Part shown: positions 46,393 to 59,196 of the stretch, piece after piece
Numbering within the stretch: position 1 is the first letter of the stretch
Layout: every line of letters starts with the position of its first letter
From: Hepsetus odoe
Taxonomy: Eukaryota > Chordata > Actinopteri > Characiformes > Hepsetidae
DNA length: 64,000 nucleotides
Reading direction: 5' to 3'
Assembly: GCA_017165825.1 (NCBI GenBank)
Contig: CM029372.1
Coordinates: forward strand, 23,849,185 to 23,913,184
Position numbers and translations under genes: made by a program
The notes under the pieces: generated by a model
What the model was told of the DNA's origin: nothing
Seen by the model: the letters and a program-made list of their open reading frames with translations, nothing else
Databases searched by the model: none

Positions 46393-48049
46393 CGTATTTA
46401 TTCATTCATTGAGTAATATCTGAAAGAAAATGATACGTTAGCATGTTTTCCTTCTCATATAGCATCTTATAGGATTTGTTATGAAAAAGACAAACTTCAG
46501 TCTGGGTTCAGAAACTTACTTTCTGAACCCAGACTGTCCACTTTTGCATATTTCCAGTGATGAGAGGCCACTGCCAAATGTTCAGATGATTTTCTGGTGT
46601 CTGTTACTGAACCCACATTACAACTGTCATTCCAGCAGTGCCCTTCTTTCCAGCCTGATTATCGGTTTTAGCTCTTTGTGCTGCATAAAACAGCTCATTT
46701 TGATCTACCCTAATCGCTGGGCAACCTGTGAGTGAAACTAGGCTACATTTGGGTGACACAGATTTGTGCAGATCCACTGACCTTCAGCCTTCGTGTTTGG
46801 CTGTATATTGTGTTTGCATGTGATTGCACTGCATGTACTTAAGTAAAGGAACGGGCACTCTGTCCAAATCCCACCCAACTAAACTTGGACAGGGAATAAT
46901 ATTTGCTGAACATTGTGGCAGGTCACTCTCTGTTTTCACAAACCACCTTTGGGCTATAACTGCTGATCTAGAATCAGCTTTTGTGACCATGAGCATCATA
47001 AACGTGAAAAAAACTGATCCAAGATCTGATCCGGTCCAATCTGAAACAGCTGTCTGTAAGTCATGGTGTGTGCTCACGTCCACACCCACCAGCTTAGTGG
47101 AGAGCTAGATGAGCAGGTTGAATTAAGTTGGGTTTCACAGTTTGGGTGCCTATTGATTGTTAGTGCTTCTTGACAGAGCTGAACTAAATATGTCTTGACT
47201 GATCTATTGAACACGTTTAGGGAAAGTGGATGGGATCTTAAAGAATATTTTCCAGCAGCCTATTCCTTTAAGGGTCAGTCTTAGGCCCTTTAAAGTATTT
47301 CTCCATGCTGACATTTCTCAAAAACCTCTGTCTTTCCAAAACTAAAGCAAGCTTAATAAACATTATAAAGTGGAACACTGTCTTGTGAGCAGTGATTTGG
47401 CTGTTGTGCATCTTTGCTAGTGTGTTATTGTGAACAAGTGTGTGTGTGCGTGTGTGTCCTGTCTGTAGCCTCCAATGACTAAGAAAAAAAAAAACAGGTC
47501 AGGCATGGCAGTGGTGCTATATGTTGTACTCATATAACCTCTAGTCGGGTTAATGTGTGTGAATGTGTGTGTGTGTGTCAATTTTGCATACCCTAAGCCA
47601 GCAGCGTATCTGTAGAGCTGCGAACAGACAGAGATGAACAGTTCTAACACCATTATTGACACATTAATGTGCATTTGTACAACTTGTGAGGAAAGAATTA
47701 TGATGTACCATGACCCAGTTCTGGAAATGTGGAATGAATGAATGATTGAATGACTGGTCATGTTATTCATTCATTCATTTTAGTGTCATTTTCAATTTCA
47801 AGCTTCAATCTAAATACACAGCTGTCTGACCTGACATCAGAAACTAACCGCCAGACATTAATCCTAACCTTAATAATGCTCCATCCTAAAGCGAGAGATG
47901 AAGTTCCTGAAGATGCAGATCCTGAAGATTTTATCTTTTAAAAACACGCAGGAGCAGTTTATGTGGGAAAAGAGTAAATGAGGCCAAATTAAATGACTCT
48001 GTCTGGTTCTAACAAGCGTAGCAAGGCAAGTCGACATACAGACACGCGG
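46393..48049. other. Gene-free spacer
   Basis: 1.66 kb with short GT runs (47,440-47,580) and no exon signals that hang together. Around 46,955-47,040 the pair CTGATCTAGAATCAG and AACTGATCCAAGATCTGATC is palindromic and looks like an old repeat piece. Confidence 0.45.
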
Positions 48050-48187
48050 CTACGTGAGGGGATGTCTGACCTGCTTTTCGAACCCTCCGCCTAACACACA
48101 CGCACACACACTATAGACTGCAGAGTATATGCCAGTGTTTACTGCCCAGCAGAAATGTCTGACCTGCTTTTCTAATACTGTATGAGC

Positions 48188-48221
<34 letters not shown>

Positions 48222-48520
48222 CACACACACACTGCTGTATAGACTAGAGGCAATGTTATACCAATATACATAGCACTTGAGCCGAAATGTGTGACCTTCT
48301 TTTCCAGCACTCATTGCAGAAAGCATACGCATACGCACACACACACACTCACACACACACACACTGACAGAGCTGTATAGGCTAAATAGACTAAAGGCCA
48401 AGTGAGGACAAGGTATGCAACGTCACAGCAGCCATGACTGACCTGCTTTTCAAAGCAAGACACATACACACACACACACACACACATACACACACACACA
48501 CACACACATGACTCTTTTCC
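48050..48520. repeat. About 120-bp tandem units with embedded (CA)n
   Basis: Four units start with a version of TGACCTGCTTTTC (48,068, 48,158, 48,291, 48,439). They continue with a CA array, and in the middle two end with CTGTATAG.CTA. A fifth dispersed copy of the same words is at 51,238-51,330. Confidence 0.75.
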
Positions 48521-48544
48521 TAAAGCTTCATCGAATAAAGACAA

Positions 48545-49380
48545 AGTTCTTCTCTTCCACCATACACTGTGTGCAGTTATTAGGAAGGTGAGTATTTTGG
48601 CCATACCATCATTTTTATGCATATGTTCCAACTCCAAGCTGTATGAACTTGAATGCTGATTGGATTTAAGCAGATCAGGTGATGTGTATCTGTGTAATGA
48701 GGGAGGGTGAGGCCTGAGGAGATCAAATCCCTGTATCAAGGTGTGCATAATTACTAGGCAGCTTCTTTTCCTCAGAGACATGGCCAAGGTAATGAAGGCT
48801 GAAACTCAGCCACCAATAAACAAGACACATAAGTTGAAACATCAAGCCTGGGCCATGGAATATGGACTCAAAATCCACTCCAAAACCTACTGCCCCTTTT
48901 TAGAAGACACTTTCTTCAAGTGGTGGTTCAGGAAGAAGTCTGCATCTTCAAGAAGACCATGATTTTTCTGCAGGACGATGTTCCGTCACATGCATGGAAG
49001 TTCTCCACTGCGCAGCCAGTAAAGGCCTTAAAGATGAAAGAATAATGACATGGCACCCTTCCTCACTTGAACCTATACCCTGTCGAGAACTTGTGGACCT
49101 TCTGAAGCGGGAGATTTACAAGGAAGGAAAACAGTCCACCTCTCTGAACAGAGTCTGGGAGGGTGTGGTTGCAGCTGCAAAAAAATTGATCGTCAACAGA
49201 TCAAGAAGCTGACAGACTCCATGAATGGAAGGATTATGACTGCTATTGAAAAGAAGGGTGGCTATTGCTCACTGATTCTTTTCCCGAGTTGTCAGAAATG
49301 TTTATTTGTACATTTTGAGTCGTTTTTGTTTATTATTCTCACTTTACCAGCAACATTTTGGATTGACGGATAGCACTGTG
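48545..49380 (+). mobile_element. Decayed Tc1-family transposon
   Basis: Two transposase remnants. One starts near 48,780 (MAKVMKAETQPPINKTHKLK, worn). The other at 48,994-49,210 corresponds to the C-terminal third: SKGLKDERIMTWHPSS, then LLKREIYKEGKQSTSLNRVW. Before it, in another frame, DDVPSH holds the second DDE aspartate region. The normal S-P-D-L-N-P-I-E stretch is scrambled. End repeats are weak, so the limits are approximate. Confidence 0.75.
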
Positions 49381-49959
49381 TTTGTTCCACATTAAAATGA
49401 ATCCTCAAAATAATCACTCACCTGACATCACTGACATCATTTGGAAAAAGGTGAACCACTCACAGCTGTGTAGACACACACACACACATACAAGTTTAAT
49501 TTACATGTGGGAGATTGACCAAAATGACCTTCAGAAACAGGAGTATTATATGAGAAAGGAATAAAAACATCACTGTGGGTACATTTCTTTAAATAGACTC
49601 TTTTAACTCTTGGATTTGGAGTTTTAGATATAGTCTTGCTAAAGTGAGGAGATACGAGGATTTGCTCAAACAAACAATATGTATATGTTACATATGTCAT
49701 GTACAAACAATAAGCCCTTTTATATAAAATACAGTCAATATTAATTATATGTCATGTGTTAGCATTTGCCAGAATGGGACTTCTTCTATTTTTGTTTTAG
49801 ATCTTCCAACTAAATGATCTGTTGTGACAACACCCTCAACATCAAGTGAAAAATTGTAATTATCCCCTCATTCATGTAATCAAACTTACTCAAGACCAAT
49901 TTAACTGGACCAATCCAAACTTGATTACAGCCAGTTAAGTTAAATTATCATCTTAAAGC
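49381..49959. other. Gene-free spacer
   Basis: No gene was seen. Confidence 0.5.
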
Positions 49960-50790
49960 AATCTGAAATTGAAACAAGGCCTCAGCAAGCGGAATACTGC
50001 GATCAAGCGAGTCCGTCTGAAAAGAGGGCTTCGCTGAGCCACAAGAAAAGCCATGAGAACAAAGCTGAATCTTCTCAAAAGTGTCCAGCCTACCCAGGTC
50101 GGAGATACAAGGATATGTTCAAATATACCAAGATGTACTAAATCTAGTAAAATAGTAAAAATGAATCTGGGAAGTGAAAAAAAACCTTTAAACATCATTA
50201 TTTGGCACTGCTGTACTTTAACTTTATCAGCCTCTAACTACCATCATACCAACACAAACTACATTTCAACATTAGAGCCTCATCCCATCTGTGAAACATG
50301 GTGGTGGTAGTATCATCTGCATCTGAGCTCCAATCTAGAGACGGTGGGTCATGTAGCATGACAATAACTCAAACGTCGTTCTACTAAAAATGGTTAAAGA
50401 AAAATAAAGTTCATGTTTTGAAGCATTCAAGTCAAAATCCTGACAAAATCCGGGCTCAATCCAATAGAAATGCTGGGAAAGGACCTGGGCAGTTCAGGAG
50501 GGAAAACCCACCAACATGGCTCAGTTAAGGCTGTTTTTTTTTTTTTTGTTTTTTTTTTTACTGGAGAACTGGTTGTAATGAGGACTGACAGTTACTGGAA
50601 AAGTTAAGTTGCAGTTTTGGCTGCACAAAGGGGTCACGGTACCTCCTGAGAGCAGAGGTTCACATACTTTTGCCACGGACAGAAATAACGAATCACTTTC
50701 TTCAATAAACGCATGAACAAGTATAATATTTTCTTCACTCTGTATCTTCTTGTAGGATGTTCATGAGAATCTGAAAATGTCATATTAATG
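49960..50790 (+). mobile_element. Heavily decayed Tc1-like transposon
   Basis: At 50,293-50,330 the + strand reads CETWWW/KHGGGSIICI, matching the Tc1 motif KHGGGSIM. Downstream, a G-L-N-P-I-E-M-like stretch at 50,450-50,475 is broken by stops. The 3' part has GGTTCACATACTTTTGCCAC, a terminal phrase common to fish Tc1 elements. T12 and T11 runs interrupt it. Confidence 0.65.
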
Positions 50791-50929
50791 TAGAACTGTG
50801 GAATCAAATGGAAACACTTTTCTAAGCATAATTCTAAACCTAATCTTTAGTCTCAGACCACACTAGTTTTCTCTCCTTCGCTTTTAAAGACTAGAAACAT
50901 GGAGCGAGTGATAACTCAGTTGTCCTGAC

Positions 50930-51152
50930 AGGCAGCAGTGGCCTAGTAGTTAGAGACTCGGTCATGGGTTCGAATCCCAGACCAGTAGGTTGCCCTGAGG
51001 TACCCTTGAGCAAGGTACTGTCCCCATCACTGCTCCCTGGGTGCTTTAAATAGCTACAGGGTGTGTATGGGTGAAAAGCATAGCTTGAATTTCTTTGTGG
51101 TTCGCTGCGCTGTGCCGTGTTTCACAACAACGAGAAACAGTCACTTTCACTT
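50930..51152 (+). mobile_element. SINE family A copy
   Basis: Head GGCAGCAGTGGCCTAGTAGT, box B GGTTCGAATCCC, body GTACCCTTGAGCAAGGTACT, tail ACAGTCACTTTCACTTG. Confidence 0.9.
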
Positions 51153-51485
51153 GACACTGGTCCTGTAAGACAGGTCTGTTTTTCTCGGAACGTTCTGAAA
51201 AATCAAGGCCCTGAATATGTTCCAGAAGCCACGCACAGCTATATAGACTAGGTGAGGACAGCATAGCTTCACGAGGACTGACCTGCTTTTCAAACATACA
51301 CTTACACATATTTACACAAAGTAACTCCCCCGCAGAGTCTCCAGTTCGCACACATGCTGAGACAGAGTGCAAAAACTTCGTGGAATCTCTCCCTCACAAA
51401 CGCTGAGAAACACTGAGCCACACTTCATCTCTATAGACAAATACAGAACATCTAACAGCTACAATTATTAAGAGGTCAAAGAACT

Positions 51486-52170
51486 GTGTCTCATCAAGGC
51501 ATGGACTCTGAAGGACCCCTGAAGGTGTGCTGTGATCTCTGGCACCATGCTGTTGATCCTTTAAGTCCTCTTCTTAGTGAAGCGGGGCCACGGATCGGAC
51601 ATGTTATTTCAGTTGGATTGATATCTGGGGAATCTGGAGGCCAAGTCAATACCTTGAAATTTTTGTTCCTCAACGGATTCCTGGATGATGCTTGCATGCT
51701 GGAAGAGTGCCTCAGTGAGCAGTGGCGACATGGTGGTTAGAGACTAGGCCCCAGGTTCCTGGAGTGGTCAGGACGGGCACTCTGACTGGTCTCCAGCCCC
51801 TTACACTAAGCTGGGATGCACTGTATGATCTGTCACCCTTCTTTCAGCAATTCGTGATACAGTAGCTCTTCTGTGGGAGGGCTAGCCTTCACTGCCAATG
51901 CGCATCAGTGAGTCAGGTGGCCCTGACTTTGTGTCGACAGTTCACATCAACATCAAGACCTGACTGATCACTTGATACCTAAGGTATCCCGAGGTGCCAC
52001 TGTAATGAGATAACCAGTGTTATTCACCTCACCTGTCACTTGTAATGCAGTGAGTAATGAGTTTATAGACACACCTTTTGTGCCTACAGCTGTTTATACC
52101 CATCCATTTGCAATTAAGTTATAAGGGCCTGAATGGCAAGAAAAAGCTATTTTAGATGATTAAAGGGCTG
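51486..52170 (-). mobile_element. Tc1-like transposase C-terminal remnant
   Basis: On the - strand 51,494-51,640 reads VLTWPPDSPDINPTEI (Tc1: W-P-x-x-S-P-D-L-N-P-I-E), and 51,500-51,560 reads AWCQRSQHTFRGPSESMP, a typical Tc1 C terminus; frames are broken between. The conserved last catalytic Glu region is altered. The right limit is uncertain. Confidence 0.7.
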
Positions 52171-52526
52171 CGACACAGCCCCCTAAGATGAACTTTTAAT
52201 GTTTTCGATCTAAACTTGTCATGAAAAGGTAGGATACGGACCCGTTAGGATGATGTTTGAAGATAAATCTGAGGTTCGGACCGTCCAACAAAACTGGCGA
52301 GAAGGTAAAGGAGATCCAAATACACACATGCACACACATCAGAAACTTTGTGGAGACTCTCTTGTTGTTTCTCACACACACACACACTGTATACCCCTCT
52401 GTGTGAACACTAAGTGTCCCTTGGTGCTCTGCGTTCTCCTGCCCCTCTCAGGAGCTATCGCAGCATGGTAATCAGAGTGGCATTTCTATTGTGTCAGCGA
52501 CGTACCTTTGCCAACTGCATGCTCTG
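52171..52526. other. Gene-free spacer
   Basis: No gene was seen; a short AC tract lies at 52,375-52,386. Confidence 0.5.
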
Positions 52527-52649
<123 letters not shown>

Positions 52650-52761
52650 TGAAGTTTATCTAGGTCACAGCTGACATGAAAATGTGCGGAGTGTACAGAC
52701 ATTGTAATCAGGCGGCTCTAACCTCTCTACTGCTTCACTTTTAATAACCCATAGCATACAT

Positions 52762-52793
<32 letters not shown>

Positions 52794-52891
52794 TCTGTGC
52801 TTTCTTTTCATCTGGGCTTTGTATTTAATGTTGATATAGCCCCCCCCCACCATCCCTAGTCACCCGAGACTGCAGCTCCATTGTGTGTCTC

Positions 52892-52980
52892 TGTCTGTCC
52901 TCATATAACCTGCAGTGTCCGTAAAGAACCTCAGCTCAACACTCCCCTGCTCCGCACTCCAGCCTGCAGGGAAACACCTT
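52892..52980 (+). repeat. Flanking direct repeat, left copy
   Basis: An 89-base block (TGTCTGTCCTCATATAACCT to GCCTGCAGGGAAACACCTT) that recurs at 55,461-55,549 with only a few differences, bracketing the minisatellite. Confidence 0.93.
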
Positions 52981-52984
52981 CTAC

Positions 52985-55455
52985 TCATCTGAGTCTTTCA
53001 CATGCTGCCCTACAGCCTATAGCAATGTTACAGTCTAATCAACTTTACAGCCTATAGGAATGTTACAGTCTAACAAACTTTACAGCCTATAGCAATGTTA
53101 CAGTCTAATCAACTTTACACCCTATAGCAATGTTACAGTCTAATCAACTTTACAGCCTATAGCAATGTTACAGTCTAATCAACTTTACACCCTATAGCAA
53201 TGTTACAGTCTAATCAACTTTACAGCCTATAGCAATGTTACAGTCTAATCAGCTTTACAGATTAAACTAATATTAGTCTTTAGACAAACTTTACAGGATA
53301 AAGAAATGTTACAGTCTAGCAGACTTTACAGACTAAAAGCAATGTTATAGTCTAATCTGCCTTTAGCCTATAGCAATGTTACAGTCTAATCAACTTTACA
53401 GCCTATAGCAGTATTTTTAGTCTAATCAACTTTACAGACTAAAAAACAGTATTACAGTAATCAACTTTACAGCCTATAGCAATGTTACAGTCTAACAAAC
53501 TTTACAGCCTATAGCAATGTTACAGTCTAATCAACTTTACAGCCTATAGCAATGTCACAGTCTAACAAACTTTACAGCCTATAGCAATGTTACAGTCTAA
53601 CAAACTTTAAGGATTAAACTAATATTAGTCTTTAGACAAACTTTACAGGATAAAGAAATGTTACAGTCTAGCAGACTTTACAGGCTAAAGCAATGTTATA
53701 GTCTAATCAACTTTACAGACTAAAGCAATGTTACAGTCTAATCAACTTTACAGCCTATAGCAATGTTACAGTCTAATCAACTTTACAGCCTATAACTGTA
53801 TGCAATCTAACAAACTTTACAGCCTATAGCAATGTTACAGTCTAATCAACTTTACAGCCTATAGCAATGTCACAGTCTAACAAACTTTACAGCCTATAGC
53901 AATGTTACAGTCTAACAAACTTTACAGATTAAACTAATATTAGTCTTTAGACAAACTTTACAGGATAAAGAAATAGTACAGTCTAGCAGACTTTACAGGC
54001 TAGAAAACAATGTTATAGTAATCGCTTTACAGGCTAAAGCAATGTTATGATACAATCAACTTTACAGACTAAAGCAATGTTACAGTCTAACAAACTTTAC
54101 AACCTATATGATATTTTGATCTAATCAACTTTGCAGCCTATAGCAATGTTACAGTCTAACAAACTTTACAGCCTATAGCAATGTTACAGTCTAACAAACT
54201 TTAAGGATTAAACTAATATTAGTATTTAGACAAACTTTACAGGATAAAGAAATGTTACAGTCTAGCAGACTTTACAGACTAAAGCAATGTTATAGTCTAA
54301 TCAACTTTACAGCCTATAGCAATGTTACAGTCTAACAAACTTTACAGCCGATAGCAATGTTACAGTCTAACAAACTTTACAGATTAAACTAATATTAGTC
54401 TTTAGACAAACTTTACAGGATAAAGAAATGTTACAGTCTAGCAGACTTTACAGACTAAAGCAATGTTACAGTCTAATCAACTTTAGCTATAACGTGTGCA
54501 GTCTAACCACTTTTTGTTTACAGACTAAAGCAATGTTACAGTCTAATCAACTTTACAGTTTAAAGCAATGTTACAATCTAACAAACTTTGGAATTAAACT
54601 AATATTAGTCTTTAGACAAACTTTACAGGGTAAAGAAATGTAAGTCTTGTAGATTTTACTGTCTAAAGCAATGTTACTGTCTAACAAAGCTGACACAGTA
54701 AAGCGATGGTACAGTTTACAAATTACAATTAAAGGCAATGTTACAGTCTGTCACACTTTACCGACCAAACTAATATTACAGTCTGTCACACTTTACCGAC
54801 CAAACTAATATTACAGTCTGAAACACTTTACTGACTAAACCAGCGCTATAGTCTCTCAGAATTACTAAACTGATGTTACAGTCTAACATGCCACGAACTA
54901 ACCAGTGTTACAGTCTAACCACTTTACCCAGATTAAACTGATGTTACAGTCTAACATACTTACAGACTAAACCAGTGTTACAGTCTAACCCACTTTGAAC
55001 TAAACCAGTGTTGCAGTCAGAAACAACACGGACCCCAAACCAGTGTTATGGCCTAGCGCACTTTACAGACTAAACCAGTGTTACAGTCTAACCCACTTTA
55101 CAGATTAAACCAGTGTTACAGTCTAACACACTTACAGACTAAACCAGTGTTAGTCTAACCCACTTTACAGACTAAACCAGTGTTACAGTCAAACACGCTT
55201 ACAGACTAAACCAGTGTTACAGTCAAACACGCTTACAGATTAAACCAGTGGTACAGTCTAACACGCTTACAGACTAAACCACTGTTATAGTCTAACCCAC
55301 TTTACAGATTAAACCAGTGTTACAGTCTAACCCACTTTACAGATTAAACCAGTGTTACAGTCTAACCCACTTTACAGATTAAATCAGTGTTACAGTCTAA
55401 CCCACTTTACAGATAAACTGGTGTTAGGGTCTTACACACTTTATAAACTAGTGTT
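52985..55455. repeat. 35-bp minisatellite, about 70 units
   Basis: The unit contains TTACAGTCTAATCAACTTTA then CAGCCTATAGCAATG. From about 54,780 rightwards a variant predominates with AAACCAGTGTTACAGTCTAA then CCCACTTTACAGATT, also 35 bases. A distinct variant block with ATTAAACTAATATTAGT recurs at about 53,264, 53,610, 53,927, 54,207, 54,384 and 54,592, giving a higher-order period of about 5-10 units. Confidence 0.95.
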
Positions 55456-55460
55456 TATAT

Positions 55461-55549
55461 TGTCTGTCCTCATACAACCTGCAGTGTCCTAAAGGAACCT
55501 CAGCTCAACACTCCCCTGCTCCGCACTCCAGCCTGCAGGGAAACACCTT
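55461..55549 (+). repeat. Flanking direct repeat, right copy
   Basis: Near-identical to 52,892-52,980, with single-base changes (CATACAACC, TGTCCTAAAGG). Confidence 0.93.
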
Positions 55550-55820
55550 TACTCAGCCTAAAGCAATGCTACAGACTAACACACACACACTACAGACTAA
55601 AGCAATGCTACAGACTAACACACACACACTACAGACTAAAGCAATGCTACAGACTAACACACACACACACTACAGACTAAAGTATTGCTACAGACTAACA
55701 CACACACACACACTACAGACTAAAGCAATGCTACAGACTAACACACACACACTACAGCCTAAAGCAATGCTAAGGACTAACACACACACACTACAGACTA
55801 AAGCAGTGTTTTAGACTAAT

Positions 55821-55894
<74 letters not shown>

Positions 55895-56395
55895 CAGACT
55901 AAAGCAATGCTACAGACTAACACACACACTATAGACTATATCAATGTTTTAGACTAACACACACACACTACAGACTAAAGCAGTGTTTTAGACTAACACA
56001 TACACTACAGACTAAAGCAATGTTTTAGACTAACACACACACACTACAGACTAAAGCAATGTTTTAGACTAACATACACACTACAGATTAAAGCAATGTT
56101 TTAGACTAACACACACACTACAGATTAAGCAATGTTTTAGACTAAAACACACACTACAGATTAAAGCAATGTTTTAGACTAACACACACAGTACAGATTA
56201 AAGCAATGTTTTAGACTAGCACTACAGACTAAAGCAGTGTTTTAGACTAACACGCACACACTACAGACTAAAGCAATGTTTTTGACTAACACACACACTA
56301 CAGACTAAAGCAGTGTTTTAGACTAACATACACACTACAGACTAAAGCAATGTTTTAAACTAACACACACACACTACAGACTAAAGCAATATTAC
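55550..56395. repeat. Second minisatellite, about 30-40-bp units with internal (AC)n
   Basis: Units contain ACAGACTAAAGCAATG, then CTACAGACTAACACACACAC (left part) or TTTTAGACTAACACACACAC (right part), with one unit expanded to (AC)36 at 55,822-55,892. The core ACAGACTAAAGCAATG is shared with units of the first array. Confidence 0.93.
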
Positions 56396-56782
56396 AGTTT
56401 TAAACACTTTAAACCAGTAAAAACGTCAAAGACTTTATTAGTGCTTGACACGCTTTAGTACTAATGTAACTGCAGTAATAGTTGCTACTATTTACTACAC
56501 TTAGCCATTAGTTCTGCTCCTCTCTAAAAAACTTTACAGATTAAATTATATGCTACCTTACTTTACAGAACGTAGCACTACTATCATCATCGCACTTCAC
56601 ACTCTTGAAGGCCTTCAGTAGTTGTATCAGGTGTGTGTTACATTAGGGCTGGAGCTAAACTTGGCAGGGCAGTCACCCAGTAGCATTATTAAGATATTTT
56701 ACTCTAACCATATGGCAATTCACTCTACGTTCCATCTTCAAGTAATGGATCATCTACAGTAGTCTGCTTTGACTTACCACAC
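56396..56782. other. Gene-free spacer
   Basis: Degenerate minisatellite edge then AT-rich sequence; no gene was seen. Confidence 0.5.
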
Positions 56783-56982
56783 TTTTACATTTACGGCATT
56801 TAGCAGACGCTCTTATCCAGAGTGAATTCCATGTCCTAATTACAGGGACAGTCCCGCCTGGAGCATCTCAGGGTTAAGCTCAGGGTGGTAGGGGTGGTAG
56901 TGCCAGAGGTGGAATTTGAACCTGGGACCTCTTGAGCAATAGGTCCATAGGCAAGTATCCTACCAGTAGACCACCACCACCC
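56783..56982 (-). mobile_element. SINE family B copy
   Basis: On the + strand CATTTAGCAGACGCTCTTAT at left, GGGACAGTCCCGCCTGG, GGTTAAGCTCAGG, and CTACCAGTAGACCACCACC at right. Confidence 0.88.
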
Positions 56983-57126
56983 AATACCTTATCCCACATC
57001 CTAAAAGGCACAGCAGTCTATAACCTATAGCTCTGAACAAATGTATAACAATATCTACATTAATTTTGTTAGAATGTCTATACTCATTTCAGGTTGGACA
57101 GGATTTGGAAAAGTATAGTTTTTTAA

Positions 57127-57382
57127 AAGTGAAAGTGACTATTCTTGTCATTGCAAGGTCACGTCACAGCACTCAGTGAACCACAACGAAATTGGACCTC
57201 TGCATTTAACCCATGCACACAAACACCGTGCAGCAGGGGGCAGCTATGAAAGTGCCTGGGGAGCAGTGATGGGGACGGTACCTTGCTCAAGGGTACCTCA
57301 GGGCAACCTACTGGTGAGGGGTTTGAACCCACAATCTTCCAATCCTGTGGCAAACTCCCTAACCATTAGACCACCTCTGCCT
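57127..57382 (-). mobile_element. SINE family A copy
   Basis: Full-length: tail AAGTGAAAGTGACTATTCTT, body GGTACCTTGCTCAAGGGTAC, head CTAACCATTAGACCACCTCT on the + strand. Confidence 0.92.
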
Positions 57383-57399
57383 AGAGCCTGAGCAATAGC

Positions 57400-57725
57400 T
57401 CAAGTTGGATGGTTTGGAGAAAGAGAAAGAGAAATAGAAGCGAGATTGTGTTGGTTGGACATGTCCAGAGGAGCGACGAGGACTATATTGGGAGAAGGAT
57501 GTTGAGGATGGAGCTGCCTGGCGAGAGGAGAAGAAGAAGAACAAAGAGAAGGTTTTTAGATGTGAGAGAGGGCATGCAGGTGGTCGGAGTGAAAGACGAA
57601 GATGCAGAGGACCGGAAGAAATGAAGATGAACGACGAGAGCAGCTGAAAGTAAAGGAAGAACTATTTTCTGTTATACAGAAGATATGCTGTGGTGACCCC
57701 TAAAAGGAGCGGTAGGAAGAAGAAA
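57400..57725 (+). mobile_element. RTE-type LINE 3' fragment
   Basis: VGHVQRSDEDYIGRRMLRME, LPGERRRRRTKRRFLDVREG then GVKDEDAEDRKK, and a worn CCCCTAAAAGGAGC end. It directly follows a SINE. Confidence 0.85.
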
Positions 57726-59196
57726 AGAAGAAAAATAACTTTCTTAGTTGTTTAATGTTTTAATTTTAGTTACTTCTCTTTTCAGCTGGCAAAAATGATA
57801 AAGTATCCGTCCATTAACGTGTTTTAAAATGTGACCTTTTGCTGCTTTAGTTGATAATGATCATTCCTCTTACAAGAGGTCTGCATATGAGTGCTGCCGG
57901 AGAGACTGACGGATCAAACATGTGGACAGACCTGAGCACCGGTGTTTTAATCAACTGAACTGTTTCCTGTCATTCTCCTGTTTCTCACTTTTACTATACT
58001 CTAATTGGCGGTGCTTTTGCTGGCAGAGAGAACAGCTGGGTTCTTTTTCTTCTTCTCTGTTTAATCACTATGTGACACCACTTAATCATCTGCAGGGTTG
58101 TGCAGCAGAGTCAGGCACTTCTCCTCTGAGAGCATTGATCTGCTTGGTGATGCTGTGTGGTTGGGCTTCATATTCACTGAAAAACTAGTGCAGGCTTGGT
58201 CATTTCACACTGATACTGTCGCCCTGCTATACAGTAACCCCAGCTCCACTCCTAGCAAACACCTTCAATGAAGCCAGGAGGCACGATTTGCAAAAAATTT
58301 CCAGAATGTATGGAAACAGAACTGGGGCTCACAGGAGGATTATACAAGTTCTGATTGAAGTTAAATGTCTTTCTTGTATTTTTCTTGGGCTGTTTGCAAA
58401 GATATTGAAAGAAAGCCCAAGATTTGTTGAAGAAGGAATGTTCTTAAGTCATTTGGGAACATTTCTATTAGTCCATTCATCATAAAATATTAACAGTATG
58501 TAAAGGCCAGCTGGCTTTTTCAAATGGGGTAAAAAAAAAAAGTGCTGCAATATATGACTTGCTTTTACTTCAAGTTTATTCTTTGAGACTCTGTACAAGA
58601 CTGCAGTAGAACATATGTGTTGTAGCAGTAATCAACACCAGGCCTTCACCAAAGTAACACTGAAATGAAGACGACTTACAGTCGTAAACATAAAAAAGAG
58701 AAAACTAATGAGGAAAAAAAAGGGTTTTTTTGGGTCAATTATGATTGGAGCTGCAAGCCATGTGAAGTTAGAATCAAAGTGCTGGAGTGCAGCCAGAGGA
58801 AATGCTTTGGTTTTTAGCAGTGTGGACCACCACTGACCCTCAAGCTTTCTATCCCATCATGTTCCCACAATACACACAGCATTAGAGCTGAGAGACCCAG
58901 ATTAGTCGTTCATAGAAAACAGACTGACTCGCTTTAGCCTTCAGTTTATTTAATAAGTAGAACTTTTTAAGAGAAATCCATTTGTTCTTTCCAGATTTCA
59001 GCATAACTTAACGGTTTGACGTAAGTCGTTCAGAGTGTTTGGATGTCAAATGGTTCATTGTAGAAAGCCTTTCTGACTCGGGTAGAGACTCAAGGGGTCA
59101 AAATGGCTGCAACATGAATACAAGCGCTTTATTTTATAACCATATTTAAGTACACACATTCCTTACTTAAGGGCAGATACTTGGTAAAAAACACTC
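57726..59196. other. Gene-free spacer
   Basis: 1.47 kb with no recognisable gene; frames at 57,922-58,188 and 58,288-58,485 lack domain or splice support. Confidence 0.5.

Noticed and set aside
52985..56395. CRISPR-like array
   Set aside because: Repeats are directly tandem with no unique spacers, variable, and in a vertebrate genome; it is a minisatellite.
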